Assembly (NCBI GenBank): GCA_031268065.1
Contig: JAIRXX010000200.1
Location: forward strand, 1-8,788
Source of the DNA: Propionibacteriaceae bacterium
GTDB taxonomy: Bacteria; Actinomycetota; Actinomycetes; Propionibacteriales; Propionibacteriaceae
Direction: 5' to 3'
DNA: 8,788 nt
The stretch's first letter is position 1. The number at the start of each line of letters is the position of its first letter. A model generated the notes under the pieces. That model was not told the origin of the DNA. It worked only from the letters and a program-made list of their open reading frames with translations, and made no database searches. Positions 1 to 5,915 of the stretch are shown piece after piece. Made by a program: the position numbers and the translations under genes.

Positions 1-76
1 GAAAGCGTTGACAAAAGCCACCCCACGACCGTGGTGCGATGAGGCGCTTCATGGTTAAGTGCCCGCTGAGTCGACT

Positions 77-93
77 GGCTCAAGGCCTGAGCC
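77..93. terminator. Small hairpin at the end of the ATPase gene
   Basis: A perfect inverted repeat, GGCTCA-AGGCC-TGAGCC, overlaps the stop codon of the minus-strand ATPase gene. No T-run follows on the minus strand, so it would be a weak or Rho-assisted terminator at best. The remaining bases 1-76 hold no gene I can support. Confidence 0.25.
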
Positions 94-1360
94 GGTGCAG
101 CGGACAGGTGATCGTGCCGTCGTCTAGCTGGTAAGTCTGGCCGGTCCCGGTGAGCACCAGCTTGAACGCCGGGTCTTTGACCAGGGAAGTGTCGATCTGG
201 GTGAGCGATGCCGCCAGAGATTTCGCCCCTGCTGCGACTTGCGCACCGCCCAACTTCACTTCCACACCGGCCCAGCGGCCATCCGGCAGGGTGATGACCG
301 CATCGATTTCATGGCCGTTGGAGTCGCGGAAGTGGCGGACTTCGCCGCCGAGAGCCGAGGCGTACACCGTTAGATCGTGGAAGGCAGCGCTCTCGAATAG
401 CAAACCTGCCGTGTTCGGGTCGGCTTGCAGGCTTTCTGGAGTGGCCCCCATTGCGGCACCCGCCAGACTGACATCGGCCAGGTGCAGTTTCGCTGAAGTG
501 CGCAACCTTGCCCGGGAACGCAGTTCGGGAGTCCACGCGAGTTGTCGCTCGACCACGAACAACCGCTCCAGCACGCCAATGTAGCTGGCGACCGTCTCGG
601 CGGTGATCGCTGGGGCGACTGCGCGTAAGTCCTTGGCCAGGGTGGTGTATTCAGCCTCGGAGGCAAGGTTCCGGGAAATCGCTGCGATCAACTGTTTTAT
701 GACCGCCGGGTCGCGCCGAATGTCCGCCAACCTTGGCGCATCCGTCTTTGCCACTTCATCTATATAGGCCAGCAGCATCCGTCTGGCCCTGTTTTGCGGC
801 ATTCCGGCGAGTGCGGGGAATCCGGGGGTGAGCATCCGTTCGATCAGCTCGGCATAACCCAAGCCAGCGGACAACTCTGTTCGCGGCGGCTCCTGGTCGA
901 ACAGTTTTCCAAGGCTCACGCCACCCTCGTCAGCGGGGCGCTCCTTCTCGTACCAGGTCATCGTCCGTTCTCGGATTCTAAGGAATCTGCCTGCCCCAGT
1001 GTGGCGGGTCGAGTCGTCAGCGGGCACGGCTGAGCCGGTGAGGATGAACAGCCCTGGCTCGGTGGCGGCGTCCACTCGCCTGCGCACCAGATTCCACAGT
1101 TGCTCCGACAGTTGCCATTCGTCGAGCAGGCGGGGTTGCCCGCCTTCGAGCAACGATTGGGGCGCCATCGCGGCAATGGATCGAGTCGCCGGGTCGTCCA
1201 TGAGGGCGTATGACTTGGCCGCGTTCATCGCGGTCATGGTTTTGCCACAGGCCCTGGCTCCCTCGATCACCACAGCTCCGGCAGTGTCCAAGGCTTCAGC
1301 CAACAGCGTGTCGATCACCCTGGGCAGATACTCATGGCCCAGCTCAGCTTTGGTGTCCAT
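80..1360 (-). CDS. AAA+ ATPase with DUF4143 / PD-(D/E)XK-like C-terminal domain
   Basis: This 426-residue protein has the layout of the widespread 'ATP-binding protein, DUF4143' family. Walker A is GARACGKT at residues 34-41, where the family more often has GPRQVGKT. A Walker B-like RLLDEWQ follows at 77-83 (D80, E81), then the sensor-1 strand FILTGSA at 105-111. The C-terminal part carries E351-x-D353 and E367-V-K369, the spaced acidic/EVK pattern of a PD-(D/E)XK nuclease fold. Total length is normal and the frame is intact. The family is common in mobile and accessory regions; its cellular role is not established, and the nuclease activity is inferred from the fold signature only. The gene lies 62 bp downstream of the ROK repressor on the same strand, but has its own -10-like TAGAAT (1368-1373) seven bases before the ATG and no Shine-Dalgarno sequence, suggesting leaderless initiation. 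A tandem repeat lies just upstream. Confidence 0.88.
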   Translation of the reverse strand: MDTKAELGHEYLPRVIDTLLAEALDTAGAVVIEGARACGKTMTAMNAAKSYALMDDPATRSIAAMAPQSLLEGGQPRLLDEWQLSEQLWNLVRRRVDAATEPGLFILTGSAVPADDSTRHTGAGRFLRIRERTMTWYEKERPADEGGVSLGKLFDQEPPRTELSAGLGYAELIERMLTPGFPALAGMPQNRARRMLLAYIDEVAKTDAPRLADIRRDPAVIKQLIAAISRNLASEAEYTTLAKDLRAVAPAITAETVASYIGVLERLFVVERQLAWTPELRSRARLRTSAKLHLADVSLAGAAMGATPESLQADPNTAGLLFESAAFHDLTVYASALGGEVRHFRDSNGHEIDAVITLPDGRWAGVEVKLGGAQVAAGAKSLAASLTQIDTSLVKDPAFKLVLTGTGQTYQLDDGTITCPLHRLRP

Positions 1361-1367
1361 GCGGGCG

Positions 1368-1373
1368 ATTCTA
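1368..1373 (-). promoter_or_regulatory. -10-like element of the ATPase gene (leaderless)
   Basis: On the minus strand TAGAAT (5 of 6 with TATAAT) ends seven bases before the start codon, so transcription would begin at or next to the ATG. No convincing -35 is present: the position is occupied by the inner copy of the tandem repeat at 1377-1418. Confidence 0.45.
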
Positions 1374-1376
1374 TCA

Positions 1377-1418
1377 GCTAGGACGAGGATTGCAGGGATG
1401 CTAGGGCGAGGATTGCAG
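1377..1418. repeat. Two-copy 23-bp-period tandem repeat upstream of the ATPase gene
   Basis: GCTAGGRCGAGGATTGCAG occurs at 1377-1395 and 1400-1418, identical at 18 of 19 positions, with a 4-base spacer. A spacing of about two helical turns, directly upstream of the -10 element, is what paired operator or activator sites would look like. It could also be a simple local duplication in the 62-bp gap between the two genes. Confidence 0.7.
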
Positions 1419-1422
1419 ACGG

Positions 1423-2523
1423 TTAGAGCAGGTTTAATTCTTCGGCGCTGACCAGGGCTGCCGCGCCGATCAGGGTGGCGTCTTGGCCCAGCGAGGAGAC
1501 CCGCAGGTCAAGCTTCTCGGTCAGTGTTGGCAGGGTGTGGACGGTTACGGCGCCTTTCAGCGAGACGAGGAAGGGGCCTTGGACCAATTCCGGGGGGGCG
1601 ACCAGCACGATCTCGTCCAGGTTCAGTGCGCCGACTATCGGGGCCAGCACGCAGCCGGTTTTCCAGCCTACGTCGGCCAGGCTGGGCGAGTCTCCGGCCA
1701 GTTTCTCCAAGGCGGGCAACGAGATGAACGTCTCCAGGCAGCCACGGCGTCCGCAGCCGCAGGGCGCACCGGATTCGTCGGCCACCACATGCCCGATCTC
1801 GCCTGCCGCGAAGCCTGAACCTTGGACCAGTGAGCCGTCAATGACCAATCCGGCCCCGATGCCGTGGGCGAGCACCAGCGTGAGCAGGCTCTGCCCCCTG
1901 GCTCCGGCGAAAATGGTCTCGGCCAGCGCAGCCGCGTTGGCGTCGTTGGCCACATGGCAGGGCAGCCGGTGCTCCTTGGCGATCACTTCGGCCAGGTTGA
2001 CGCCGGTCCAACCGAAATAGGCCTCGGCCAGCAGGATGCCGTTGGGATCGACGATGCCCGGCGAGCCTACGCCGATCCCCAAGATCGGCTGGGGGGCGGC
2101 GGCGACCAATTCGGCCACCAGCGCGTTCACCCGGCTCAGCGCGTTCTCCCCGCGCAGCGAGTCGATGTCGTCCAGGCGGCGTTGGATGATCTGCCCGGAG
2201 AGGTTCACCAGCGCTCCCCGGATGCTCCGGGTGTCGGAGAGGTCAAGGGCGATGATGCAGTAGGCGTCCGGGTTGAAAACTATCGGGGTGGCTGGCCGCC
2301 CGGTGCGCCCCTTCACCCGTTTGCTGAGTTCCAGCACCAGATCGCGGGACAGCAATTCGGCCACCAGGTCAGATACGGTCACCCTGGTCAGCCCGGTCGC
2401 GGTGGCGAGGTCGGCCCGTGACAGCGGCCCCTCGAAGAACAGCTTCCGCAACACCAAAGTGAGATTGTGGACCCGTGAGTCGGCGGGCAGCGCCTTGCCG
2501 TTGGGGCGCGGCAATGGCCTCAT
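1423..2523 (-). CDS. ROK-family transcriptional repressor (NagC/XylR type)
   Basis: The 366-residue protein begins with a winged-helix DNA-binding domain (helix-turn-helix near residues 34-57, from PLSRADLATATG to TVSDLVAEL) followed by a ROK domain. The sugar-binding and zinc region is clear: a GIGAGLVIDGSLVQG stretch, then GEIGH and the CGCGRRGC-E zinc-finger signature. The ATP-binding DxGGTK loop of true ROK kinases is replaced by a degenerate DLSDTRS, so this is expected to be a sugar-responsive repressor and not a kinase. The same frame stays open upstream to 2670, but that stretch encodes a fragment of another ROK protein and overlaps a good sigma-70-like promoter. The ATG at 2523, just before the conserved N-terminal region, is the more credible start, although its Shine-Dalgarno (GGAG about 20 bases upstream) is poorly spaced. 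The target genes and sugar are unknown. Confidence 0.88.
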   Translation of the reverse strand: MRPLPRPNGKALPADSRVHNLTLVLRKLFFEGPLSRADLATATGLTRVTVSDLVAELLSRDLVLELSKRVKGRTGRPATPIVFNPDAYCIIALDLSDTRSIRGALVNLSGQIIQRRLDDIDSLRGENALSRVNALVAELVAAAPQPILGIGVGSPGIVDPNGILLAEAYFGWTGVNLAEVIAKEHRLPCHVANDANAAALAETIFAGARGQSLLTLVLAHGIGAGLVIDGSLVQGSGFAAGEIGHVVADESGAPCGCGRRGCLETFISLPALEKLAGDSPSLADVGWKTGCVLAPIVGALNLDEIVLVAPPELVQGPFLVSLKGAVTVHTLPTLTEKLDLRVSSLGQDATLIGAAALVSAEELNLL

Positions 2524-2563
2524 CGGACGAGGGTGGCTCGAACTCTCCTGCGGCACAATTGCA

Positions 2564-2592
2564 AGTAAAACAGCCCGGCAATGGTCCGTCAA
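2564..2592 (-). promoter_or_regulatory. Promoter of the ROK repressor gene
   Basis: On the minus strand TTGACG (2587-2592, 5 of 6 with the -35 consensus) is followed after exactly 17 bases by TTTACT (2564-2569, 4 of 6 with TATAAT). Transcription would start near 2557, inside the longer open frame, which supports a translation start at 2523. Confidence 0.5.
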
Positions 2593-2630
2593 AACCGGAC
2601 GCTCCGGTTCAAGCGCTGGCGGGTTGGCGG

Positions 2631-2682
2631 CGTTGCCGACTTCGGCTTCGCCTAGGGCGGCTATGGGCATTCCCGCTGGGAA
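2631..2682 (-). pseudogene. Fragment of a ROK kinase C-terminus
   Basis: In the minus frame this encodes PAGMPIAALGEAEVGNAA. It matches the stretch PAGMPIAALGAAEVGRAA near the end of the ROK remnant at 6527-6843, and the DNA agrees at roughly 85% of about 55 positions by eye. No stop codon follows at the homologous place; the frame runs into the ROK repressor, whose promoter lies just beyond. It looks like the scar of a lost ROK kinase gene or a short duplication, not part of the repressor. Confidence 0.6.
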
Positions 2683-2689
2683 GTGTCCG

Positions 2690-2840
2690 CCGAACTCCGC
2701 GATTGCCCTGAATGACGCTCTTGCCGCAGGGATTGAGGGGGTAGAACTCGGATCGGCTCTCGCGGCCTGCTGTTACGTCGCCCAGAGGGCCGCCGGTATT
2801 TCTGTCAGGACGCGGGGCAATCCAGGCCGCGTTACCCATC
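2690..2840 (+). pseudogene. Possible remnant of a PfkB-type sugar kinase C-terminus
   Basis: The plus frame reads LNDALAAGIEGVELGSALAA, then a cysteine-containing helix, AAGISV and RTRGN. This resembles the end of ribokinase/PfkB proteins, where a GDAF-N..LA..L.EG..L..AL helix pair precedes AA.ALSVTR.GA. The catalytic GAGD is not preserved, and nothing recognisable lies upstream except the antisense ROK fragment. The match rests on memory of the family pattern only and may be chance. Confidence 0.25.
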
Positions 2841-2842
2841 GG

Positions 2843-2866
2843 CCAGCAGGCAGGGTGGCGGGCGTC
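2843..2866. repeat. Left copy of 24-bp direct repeat flanking the RelBE module
   Basis: This 24-base stretch and 3569-3592 agree at 21 positions (CCAGC-R-GGCAG-K-GTG-R-CGGGCGTC). The two copies lie just outside the operator and just after the toxin stop codon, so they bracket the whole toxin-antitoxin module. They could be insertion-site duplications, recombination sites, or a repeat family shared by intergenic regions. Confidence 0.65.
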
Positions 2867-2886
2867 AGATAATTAGGCTGAAATAT

Positions 2887-2912
2887 TTTACTGAGTTCAG
2901 TAAATCTGTAAA
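2887..2912. promoter_or_regulatory. Operator of the RelBE-like module
   Basis: A perfect palindrome TTTACTGA-GT-TCAGTAAA spans 2887-2904. It is followed immediately by TCTGTAAA (2905-2912), a second copy of the right half-site with one mismatch. Paired palindromic and direct half-sites in front of the antitoxin gene are typical of ribbon-helix-helix antitoxin autoregulation. The palindrome covers the expected -35 region of the promoter below. Confidence 0.65.
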
Positions 2913-2924
2913 TCGAAGTAGAGT
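2896..2924 (+). promoter_or_regulatory. Leaderless promoter of the antitoxin gene
   Basis: TAGAGT at 2919-2924 (4 of 6 with TATAAT) lies six bases before the ATG at 2931. A weak TTCAGT at 2896-2901 is spaced 17 bases upstream. The only purine-rich stretch, GGGGG at 2925-2929, is one base from the ATG and too close to act as a ribosome binding site, so leaderless initiation is favoured. Confidence 0.4.
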
Positions 2925-2930
2925 GGGGGC

Positions 2931-3203
2931 ATGACTGACGTGAACTCTCCGACCACCGGGAAGACCAGGGTCACTGTTGATCTTCCCAATGATGACTACC
3001 TTATGCTGAGGATTGCCGTGGCTGAGGCAGGGAAGGGCGTCACCTTGTCGTCGGTGGTGCGTGAGCTTGTACACGATTATCTTGAGCGGCTCCAAGACGA
3101 TGCGGACCAAGCTCTCGCCAAGAAGCGCAAAGGCTCTCAGACAGTTCTTGGCCAGGATGTGCGTGACCGTTTCGCCCAGCGGCGGCTGTCCGCCAACGGA
3201 TGA
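2931..3203 (+). CDS. RelB/ParD-like ribbon-helix-helix antitoxin
   Basis: This 90-residue protein has a ribbon-helix-helix region at about residues 11-54: a beta strand KTRVTVDLP followed by two helices with the LSSVVRELVHDYLERL pattern. Its C-terminal tail (about 55-90) is rich in K, R, D and Q, as expected for the flexible toxin-binding part of a type II antitoxin. It should bind the palindrome just upstream through the N-terminal domain and neutralise the toxin encoded next. Its stop overlaps the toxin start (ATGA at 3200-3203), giving translational coupling. A GTG at 2940 is an alternative start with better spacing to GGGGG; the ATG is preferred because it sits at the expected +1 of the -10 element. 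The exact subfamily cannot be assigned by eye. Confidence 0.75.
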   Translation: MTDVNSPTTGKTRVTVDLPNDDYLMLRIAVAEAGKGVTLSSVVRELVHDYLERLQDDADQALAKKRKGSQTVLGQDVRDRFAQRRLSANG

Positions 3204-3535
3204 GCGGCAAGCGCGACCCGCTGCGCGACGACTGGAAGGTTGAGGCGGAAGACGACTTGGAACACCTGGAGAGGGCGGACCCGGCGCTGGCGGACGCCGC
3301 GTTGGCCGCTGTGGACGACCTGGTAAATTTCCGCAAGGTGGGTTCTCGACTTGGGGCTAGGAACGTCAGCGGAGATTTGTCAGGTCTTTTGCGTCTGAAG
3401 TTTGACCTGCCCGGTGCCAGACCAGAAAAGTATCGAATCGTTTACGAGGTAACTAGCGGCACCTCGATCTTGATCTGGGGCCTCGGCCCTCGGGCTAGCC
3501 ATTGGGTCTATCGGCTGGTTGAAGGCCGCCGCTGA
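3200..3535 (+). CDS. RelE/ParE-superfamily toxin
   Basis: The 111-residue product has the end pattern of RelE-fold toxins: LSGLLRLKFDL, a short loop, KYRIVYEV at 77-84, then SILIWGLGPR and VYRLVEGR at the C-terminus. This is the 'R-(V/L)GDYR(I/V)(I/V)Y...R..VY' layout of the RelE/ParE family, with arginines and tyrosines near the end that commonly form the active site. Family members cleave mRNA at the ribosome (RelE) or inhibit gyrase (ParE); which applies here is not shown. Length is within the usual range and the frame is intact. It overlaps the antitoxin gene by 4 bases and has no promoter of its own, so it is the second gene of a two-gene operon. Confidence 0.8.
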   Translation: MSGKRDPLRDDWKVEAEDDLEHLERADPALADAALAAVDDLVNFRKVGSRLGARNVSGDLSGLLRLKFDLPGARPEKYRIVYEVTSGTSILIWGLGPRASHWVYRLVEGRR

Positions 3536-3550
3536 TAGGTTCCAGTTCGC

Positions 3551-3579
3551 CTGCCGCTGACCACCCGACCAGCGGGCAG
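3551..3579 (+). terminator. Weak hairpin after the toxin gene
   Basis: CTGCCGCTG (3551-3559) can pair with CAGCGGGCAG (3570-3579) with one bulged base across a ten-base loop. No T-tract follows, so it may be a weak terminator. Its right arm lies inside the right 24-bp flanking repeat. Confidence 0.3.
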
Positions 3580-3592
3580 TGTGACGGGCGTC
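3569..3592. repeat. Right copy of 24-bp direct repeat flanking the RelBE module
   Basis: This copy agrees with 2843-2866 at 21 of 24 positions. It begins 33 bases after the toxin stop codon and ends 14 bases before the lipoprotein stop codon on the opposite strand. Confidence 0.65.
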
Positions 3593-3606
3593 GAAGGATT
3601 TGTCAG

Positions 3607-4203
3607 TCACTGCTGTTTGCGGAGCGCCGCCTCGATTTCAGCTAACGACTTGATGTCGGCATTTTCTGAGGACTTGCTGATCGTGGTCGTTTCCGACCCG
3701 TCAAGGGTGAGAATTCCGACGTGTGGGTTCAGCGGGCAATACCAGGGTCCGCAATCTGTCAGCAGGAACACTAAATCGCCTTTGGCTGCCACATCTGAAA
3801 GTAAAACAGTGTGCGCTTCTAACTGGCGAATCCCATCGATTGTTCCGCCGTCCTGCCCGACTTCGATAGTCTCGCCAACTTCCGCAGAGCCTTTCAGGAC
3901 CGATGTGACTTTGATCGACGAAATTGTCACTGGAGAGCAGCCAAGATCGGTTATCTCCTCCGCTGGCACCCCAAGTTGAGGATTTTCCTCTTCTGTCAGC
4001 CCTGGCTCGGGTTCTTCTGGACAGCCAATAGAATCTTCTCTTGAATCCAAGTATGTGCCGGTGACTATCAACTGCGCGGTTTGGACTGCATCGTCAACAG
4101 TTCCGTAGGCAAAATAGTCAGCTGTGATTTGCGAGGTGGTTGAACACCCTGGGATCAGCAGCGCCGCTAGAATGGCTGCAGGAAAAATTTTGGCTGGGTT
4201 CAT
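3607..4203 (-). CDS. Predicted lipoprotein of unknown function
   Basis: The 198-residue product starts with a short charged segment, a hydrophobic stretch and a lipobox IPGC with Cys20, so it should be lipidated and anchored on the outer face of the membrane. Proline at -2 is uncommon but tolerated. The start at 4203 is preferred over the in-frame ATG at 4212, because GGAGG lies ten bases before 4203 but only one base before 4212. The mature part has a VTISSIKVTSVLKGS...GETIEVGQDGG pattern seen in secreted actinobacterial proteins of unknown function, and four cysteines (two in CGPWYC) that could form disulfides. The local base composition looks less GC-rich than the flanking modules. It lies 90 bp downstream of the broken secreted-protein gene on the same strand. 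No enzymatic motif was recognised. Confidence 0.75.
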   Translation of the reverse strand: MNPAKIFPAAILAALLIPGCSTTSQITADYFAYGTVDDAVQTAQLIVTGTYLDSREDSIGCPEEPEPGLTEEENPQLGVPAEEITDLGCSPVTISSIKVTSVLKGSAEVGETIEVGQDGGTIDGIRQLEAHTVLLSDVAAKGDLVFLLTDCGPWYCPLNPHVGILTLDGSETTTISKSSENADIKSLAEIEAALRKQQ

Positions 4204-4293
4204 CGGCAACATGCCTCCACGTTACTCTCTTCATAGCTGGCATTCATCTTCGATTTCAGGGCGACCTATCTAGTTTGCATCCTCTCCTGGCCT

Positions 4294-5097
4294 CTACCGG
4301 TCCAGGTCAGCCAAGAGCGGAGCGTAGCGCGGCGCGAGCAGAATCGCTGCCTGATGCCAGAAAGCTCCCATCTCGGCGTCTGTGCCAACCAAGAGGCCAG
4401 TCTGCGCGAAACCGTCGGCCATCTCGCTTGACTTCACCAGTGCGGCGAACTGCTCGTCATCATGACAGAGCACCTTCAGACCTAACCAGAGCGTGTAGTC
4501 CACAGAGAATTTCTCAGGGTAATCGTACACGATCACCAGGTATTTCGTGGCTACGGATTTCAGCAGCTCTTTCCGCTGGTCGGCATCCAACTGGTCCAAA
4601 AAAACGTCCTGTGCGAGGATGCTCTCAAGCCCGCGCAAGTCAAAGCTAGGAGCCTCGGATAATCTGGCCATTTTAGCCAAGTCTGCGTACTGGTAAATCT
4701 TTAACAGAGCTTGCCCGGCATCTTTGCGGCTCGTCAACACACGGTAGGTGTCCGTTGTGGCTACTACTGCATCGAAGCCAGCCTGGGGTGTGTTATAAAA
4801 AATCTCCGCCCCGAATAAGAATGGGTAGTCGAGCAGCGTTTCAGCAATACCTCGGGTAGACATTTCGCTAAGAACCGGCAGCGGGACTTTGATCGCGTCC
4901 AGCCGCTGTTGCTGGTCATCAAACTTCGCCCATTACTCCGGAGTCCGCTCAGCGGTGATGGGGTAGACGTAGGCATCCTTCACGGATTCGTCGTGGAACC
5001 ATTTGCCGCCACTGGCGTCAGCATTGAGTGGAGCCAACGCAACGCACACCGAGCTGGCCGCCAATGCCGCCGCCACCAATATTGGAGTTTTCTTCAT
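4294..5097 (-). pseudogene. Secreted-protein gene interrupted by one in-frame TAA
   Basis: Two open segments, 4936-5097 and 4294-4932, lie in the same frame and are separated only by TAA at 4933-4935 (codon 55). Read through, they form one protein of 267 codon positions. It has a signal peptide (MKKTPILVAAALAASS to about ALAPLNADA), then the segment around TPE-stop-WAKFDD, then MSTRGIAETLLDYPFLFG, AGFDAV and LTSRKDAGQALL. This is the pattern of a common secreted family whose members read like 'IPxxxLxxMST..LVE..L.YPL...G...L..R.DAG..LL'; its function is unknown to me. The start at 5097 has GGGGAA about five bases upstream. No other lesion is visible in 212 codons after the stop, so the mutation is recent, suppressed, or a sequence error. 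A partial copy at 6402-6418 has GAA at the same codon. If the stop is real, the cell makes only a 54-residue secreted stub, unless translation restarts at the internal ATG at 4863, which would lack a signal peptide. Confidence 0.8.
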
Positions 5098-5137
5098 GGT
5101 TTCCCCGATGTTCCAGTTGCTCCAACAGCTAATTTGC

Positions 5138-5166
5138 AAGTTATGCCCATATGTATCGCATGTCAA
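5138..5166 (-). promoter_or_regulatory. Promoter of the secreted-protein gene
   Basis: On the minus strand a perfect -35 TTGACA (5161-5166) is followed after 17 bases by a poor -10, TAACTT (5138-5143). The TTGACA is also kept in copy B at 6451-6456, which supports a function, whereas the -10 region is less well conserved. Confidence 0.4.
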
Positions 5167-5244
5167 GGCCTCAAACGTCGAGTAAACCAAGCGTCATGAG
5201 TGCCGCACAGGCTGTCCCGGAGGCTGGGGCTGAGGAGGCGAGGC

Positions 5245-5280
5245 CTAGACGGCGGGTTCTTGCTTGCTTGCGGCAATGCG
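5245..5280 (-). pseudogene. Last codons of a ROK kinase gene (copy A)
   Basis: In the minus frame this encodes RIAASKQEPAV followed by TAG. It aligns with the end of the ROK remnant at 6527-6843 (RAASRQEPAV then TAA), with the stop at the same place. Similarity ends at about 5283, where the promoter and operator of the MNT/HEPN operon begin, so the rest of this gene copy was lost or replaced. Confidence 0.6.
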
Positions 5281-5284
5281 GAGA

Positions 5285-5325
5285 ATGACTGGTATTCCAG
5301 TCATGTGACTGCTATCGTGGTCACA
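5285..5325. promoter_or_regulatory. Operator and leaderless promoter of the MNT/HEPN operon
   Basis: Two inverted repeats are adjacent: ATGACTGG-TATT-CCAGTCAT (5285-5304, perfect 8-bp arms) and TGTGAC-(10 bases)-GTCACA (5304-5325, perfect 6-bp arms), whose right arm ends on the A of the start codon. A -10-like TATCGT (5313-5318) lies in the loop of the second repeat, six bases before the ATG. A protein bound here would block transcription. The winged helix of the first gene product is the natural candidate. Confidence 0.6.
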
Positions 5326-5915
5326 TGTTCTTCGGTCAGCCGTTCGGCGGCATCATCCCAGGCGTGCATGGTGCCGCGCTCACGGCGCTGTTGCGCACGG
5401 GAGAACCTTTGACGGGTCGGCAAATCCATCGGTTGCTCGGTGGAAACCACAGTTTGTGGTCGGTGCAGCAAGCGCTTAAGAGCCTCGTCAAGCTCGGCTT
5501 GGTGGCAGCGAAGCCGGTAGGGCGTGCTGTCGTCCACAGCGTCAACGAGGAGCACTGCGCGATTCGCCCGTTGCGGGAGATGCTCGACCCGTTGACTATG
5601 TTGGCGCAAGCCGTCAGGCAAGAGGTGGACGACCGGGTGAAAGCGGTACTGGTTTTCGGTTCCATAGCCACCGGCAAGGCCGATGCGGACAGCGACGTTG
5701 ACCTCGCCGTCATTGCTGAGGCGGGTTGGGACGGTCGTTCGTCTTTGAACGCCGCCGTTCAGCGCCGCCTTGGAAACGCCTGCGACGTGCTGTTTTTCAC
5801 CCAGGACGAGTTTCGCGCCCTGGCCGCCAAAGGCGAGCCTGTTGTGTCCGATATCATGAGCGACTCGTTCGCCATAATTGGCGAAAAGCCGGTTCTGAAA
5901 GGGGATTCGCGCTAA
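5325..5915 (+). CDS. MNT-type nucleotidyltransferase with N-terminal winged helix (MNT/HEPN system)
   Basis: The 196-residue protein has an N-terminal winged helix (about residues 15-75: AALTALLRTGEPLTGRQIHRLL through VVHSV) and a C-terminal minimal nucleotidyltransferase domain. The GS-X10-D-X-D motif is complete: G112 S113, then D124 and D126, with D154 in CDVLFF as the likely third carboxylate. In studied MntA/HepT pairs such a protein is the antitoxin and inactivates the HEPN partner by AMPylating it; that this one does so is inference. The winged helix probably also represses the operon through the inverted repeats overlapping its start. It is followed by the HEPN gene with a TAATG stop-start overlap. 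There is no Shine-Dalgarno sequence before the ATG, consistent with a leaderless mRNA. Confidence 0.85.
   Translation: MFFGQPFGGIIPGVHGAALTALLRTGEPLTGRQIHRLLGGNHSLWSVQQALKSLVKLGLVAAKPVGRAVVHSVNEEHCAIRPLREMLDPLTMLAQAVRQEVDDRVKAVLVFGSIATGKADADSDVDLAVIAEAGWDGRSSLNAAVQRRLGNACDVLFFTQDEFRALAAKGEPVVSDIMSDSFAIIGEKPVLKGDSR

Larger units (their letters stand above)
5132..5281. repeat. Copy A of a ~150-bp imperfect repeat flanking MNT/HEPN
   Basis: This stretch matches 6422-6558 at roughly three quarters of positions by eye, with a few small gaps. Shared landmarks include ATTTGCAA, CGCATGTCAA, CCAAGCGTC, GGCTGTCC and CGGGTTCTTGC. It contains the region upstream of the secreted-protein gene and the last 11 codons of a ROK kinase gene. 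Copy B contains the same order, so this is a duplicated neighbourhood with the MNT/HEPN operon between the copies. Confidence 0.7.

Noticed and set aside
8..13. TTGACA on the plus strand as a promoter
   Set aside because: No -10 is found at 16-19 bases and no plus-strand gene follows within the next kilobase.
1377..1418. CRISPR-like tandem repeat
   Set aside because: Only two units with a 4-base spacer are present and no cas gene is visible. This is a promoter-proximal tandem repeat, not an array.
2273..2872. Long plus-strand open frame opposite the ROK repressor
   Set aside because: Most of it is the antisense shadow of the ROK gene in GC-rich DNA. Only its last 50 codons, outside that gene, look possibly coding and are listed separately as a weak PfkB remnant.
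4140..4649. Plus-strand open frame across the lipoprotein/secreted-protein junction
   Set aside because: It is antisense to two better supported genes, is arginine- and serine-rich without domain pattern, and has no ribosome binding site.
5726..5914. Upstream extension of the HEPN frame inside the MNT gene
   Set aside because: The extension is arginine-rich, out-of-frame MNT coding sequence. The coupled ATG in TAATG matches the family N-terminus.
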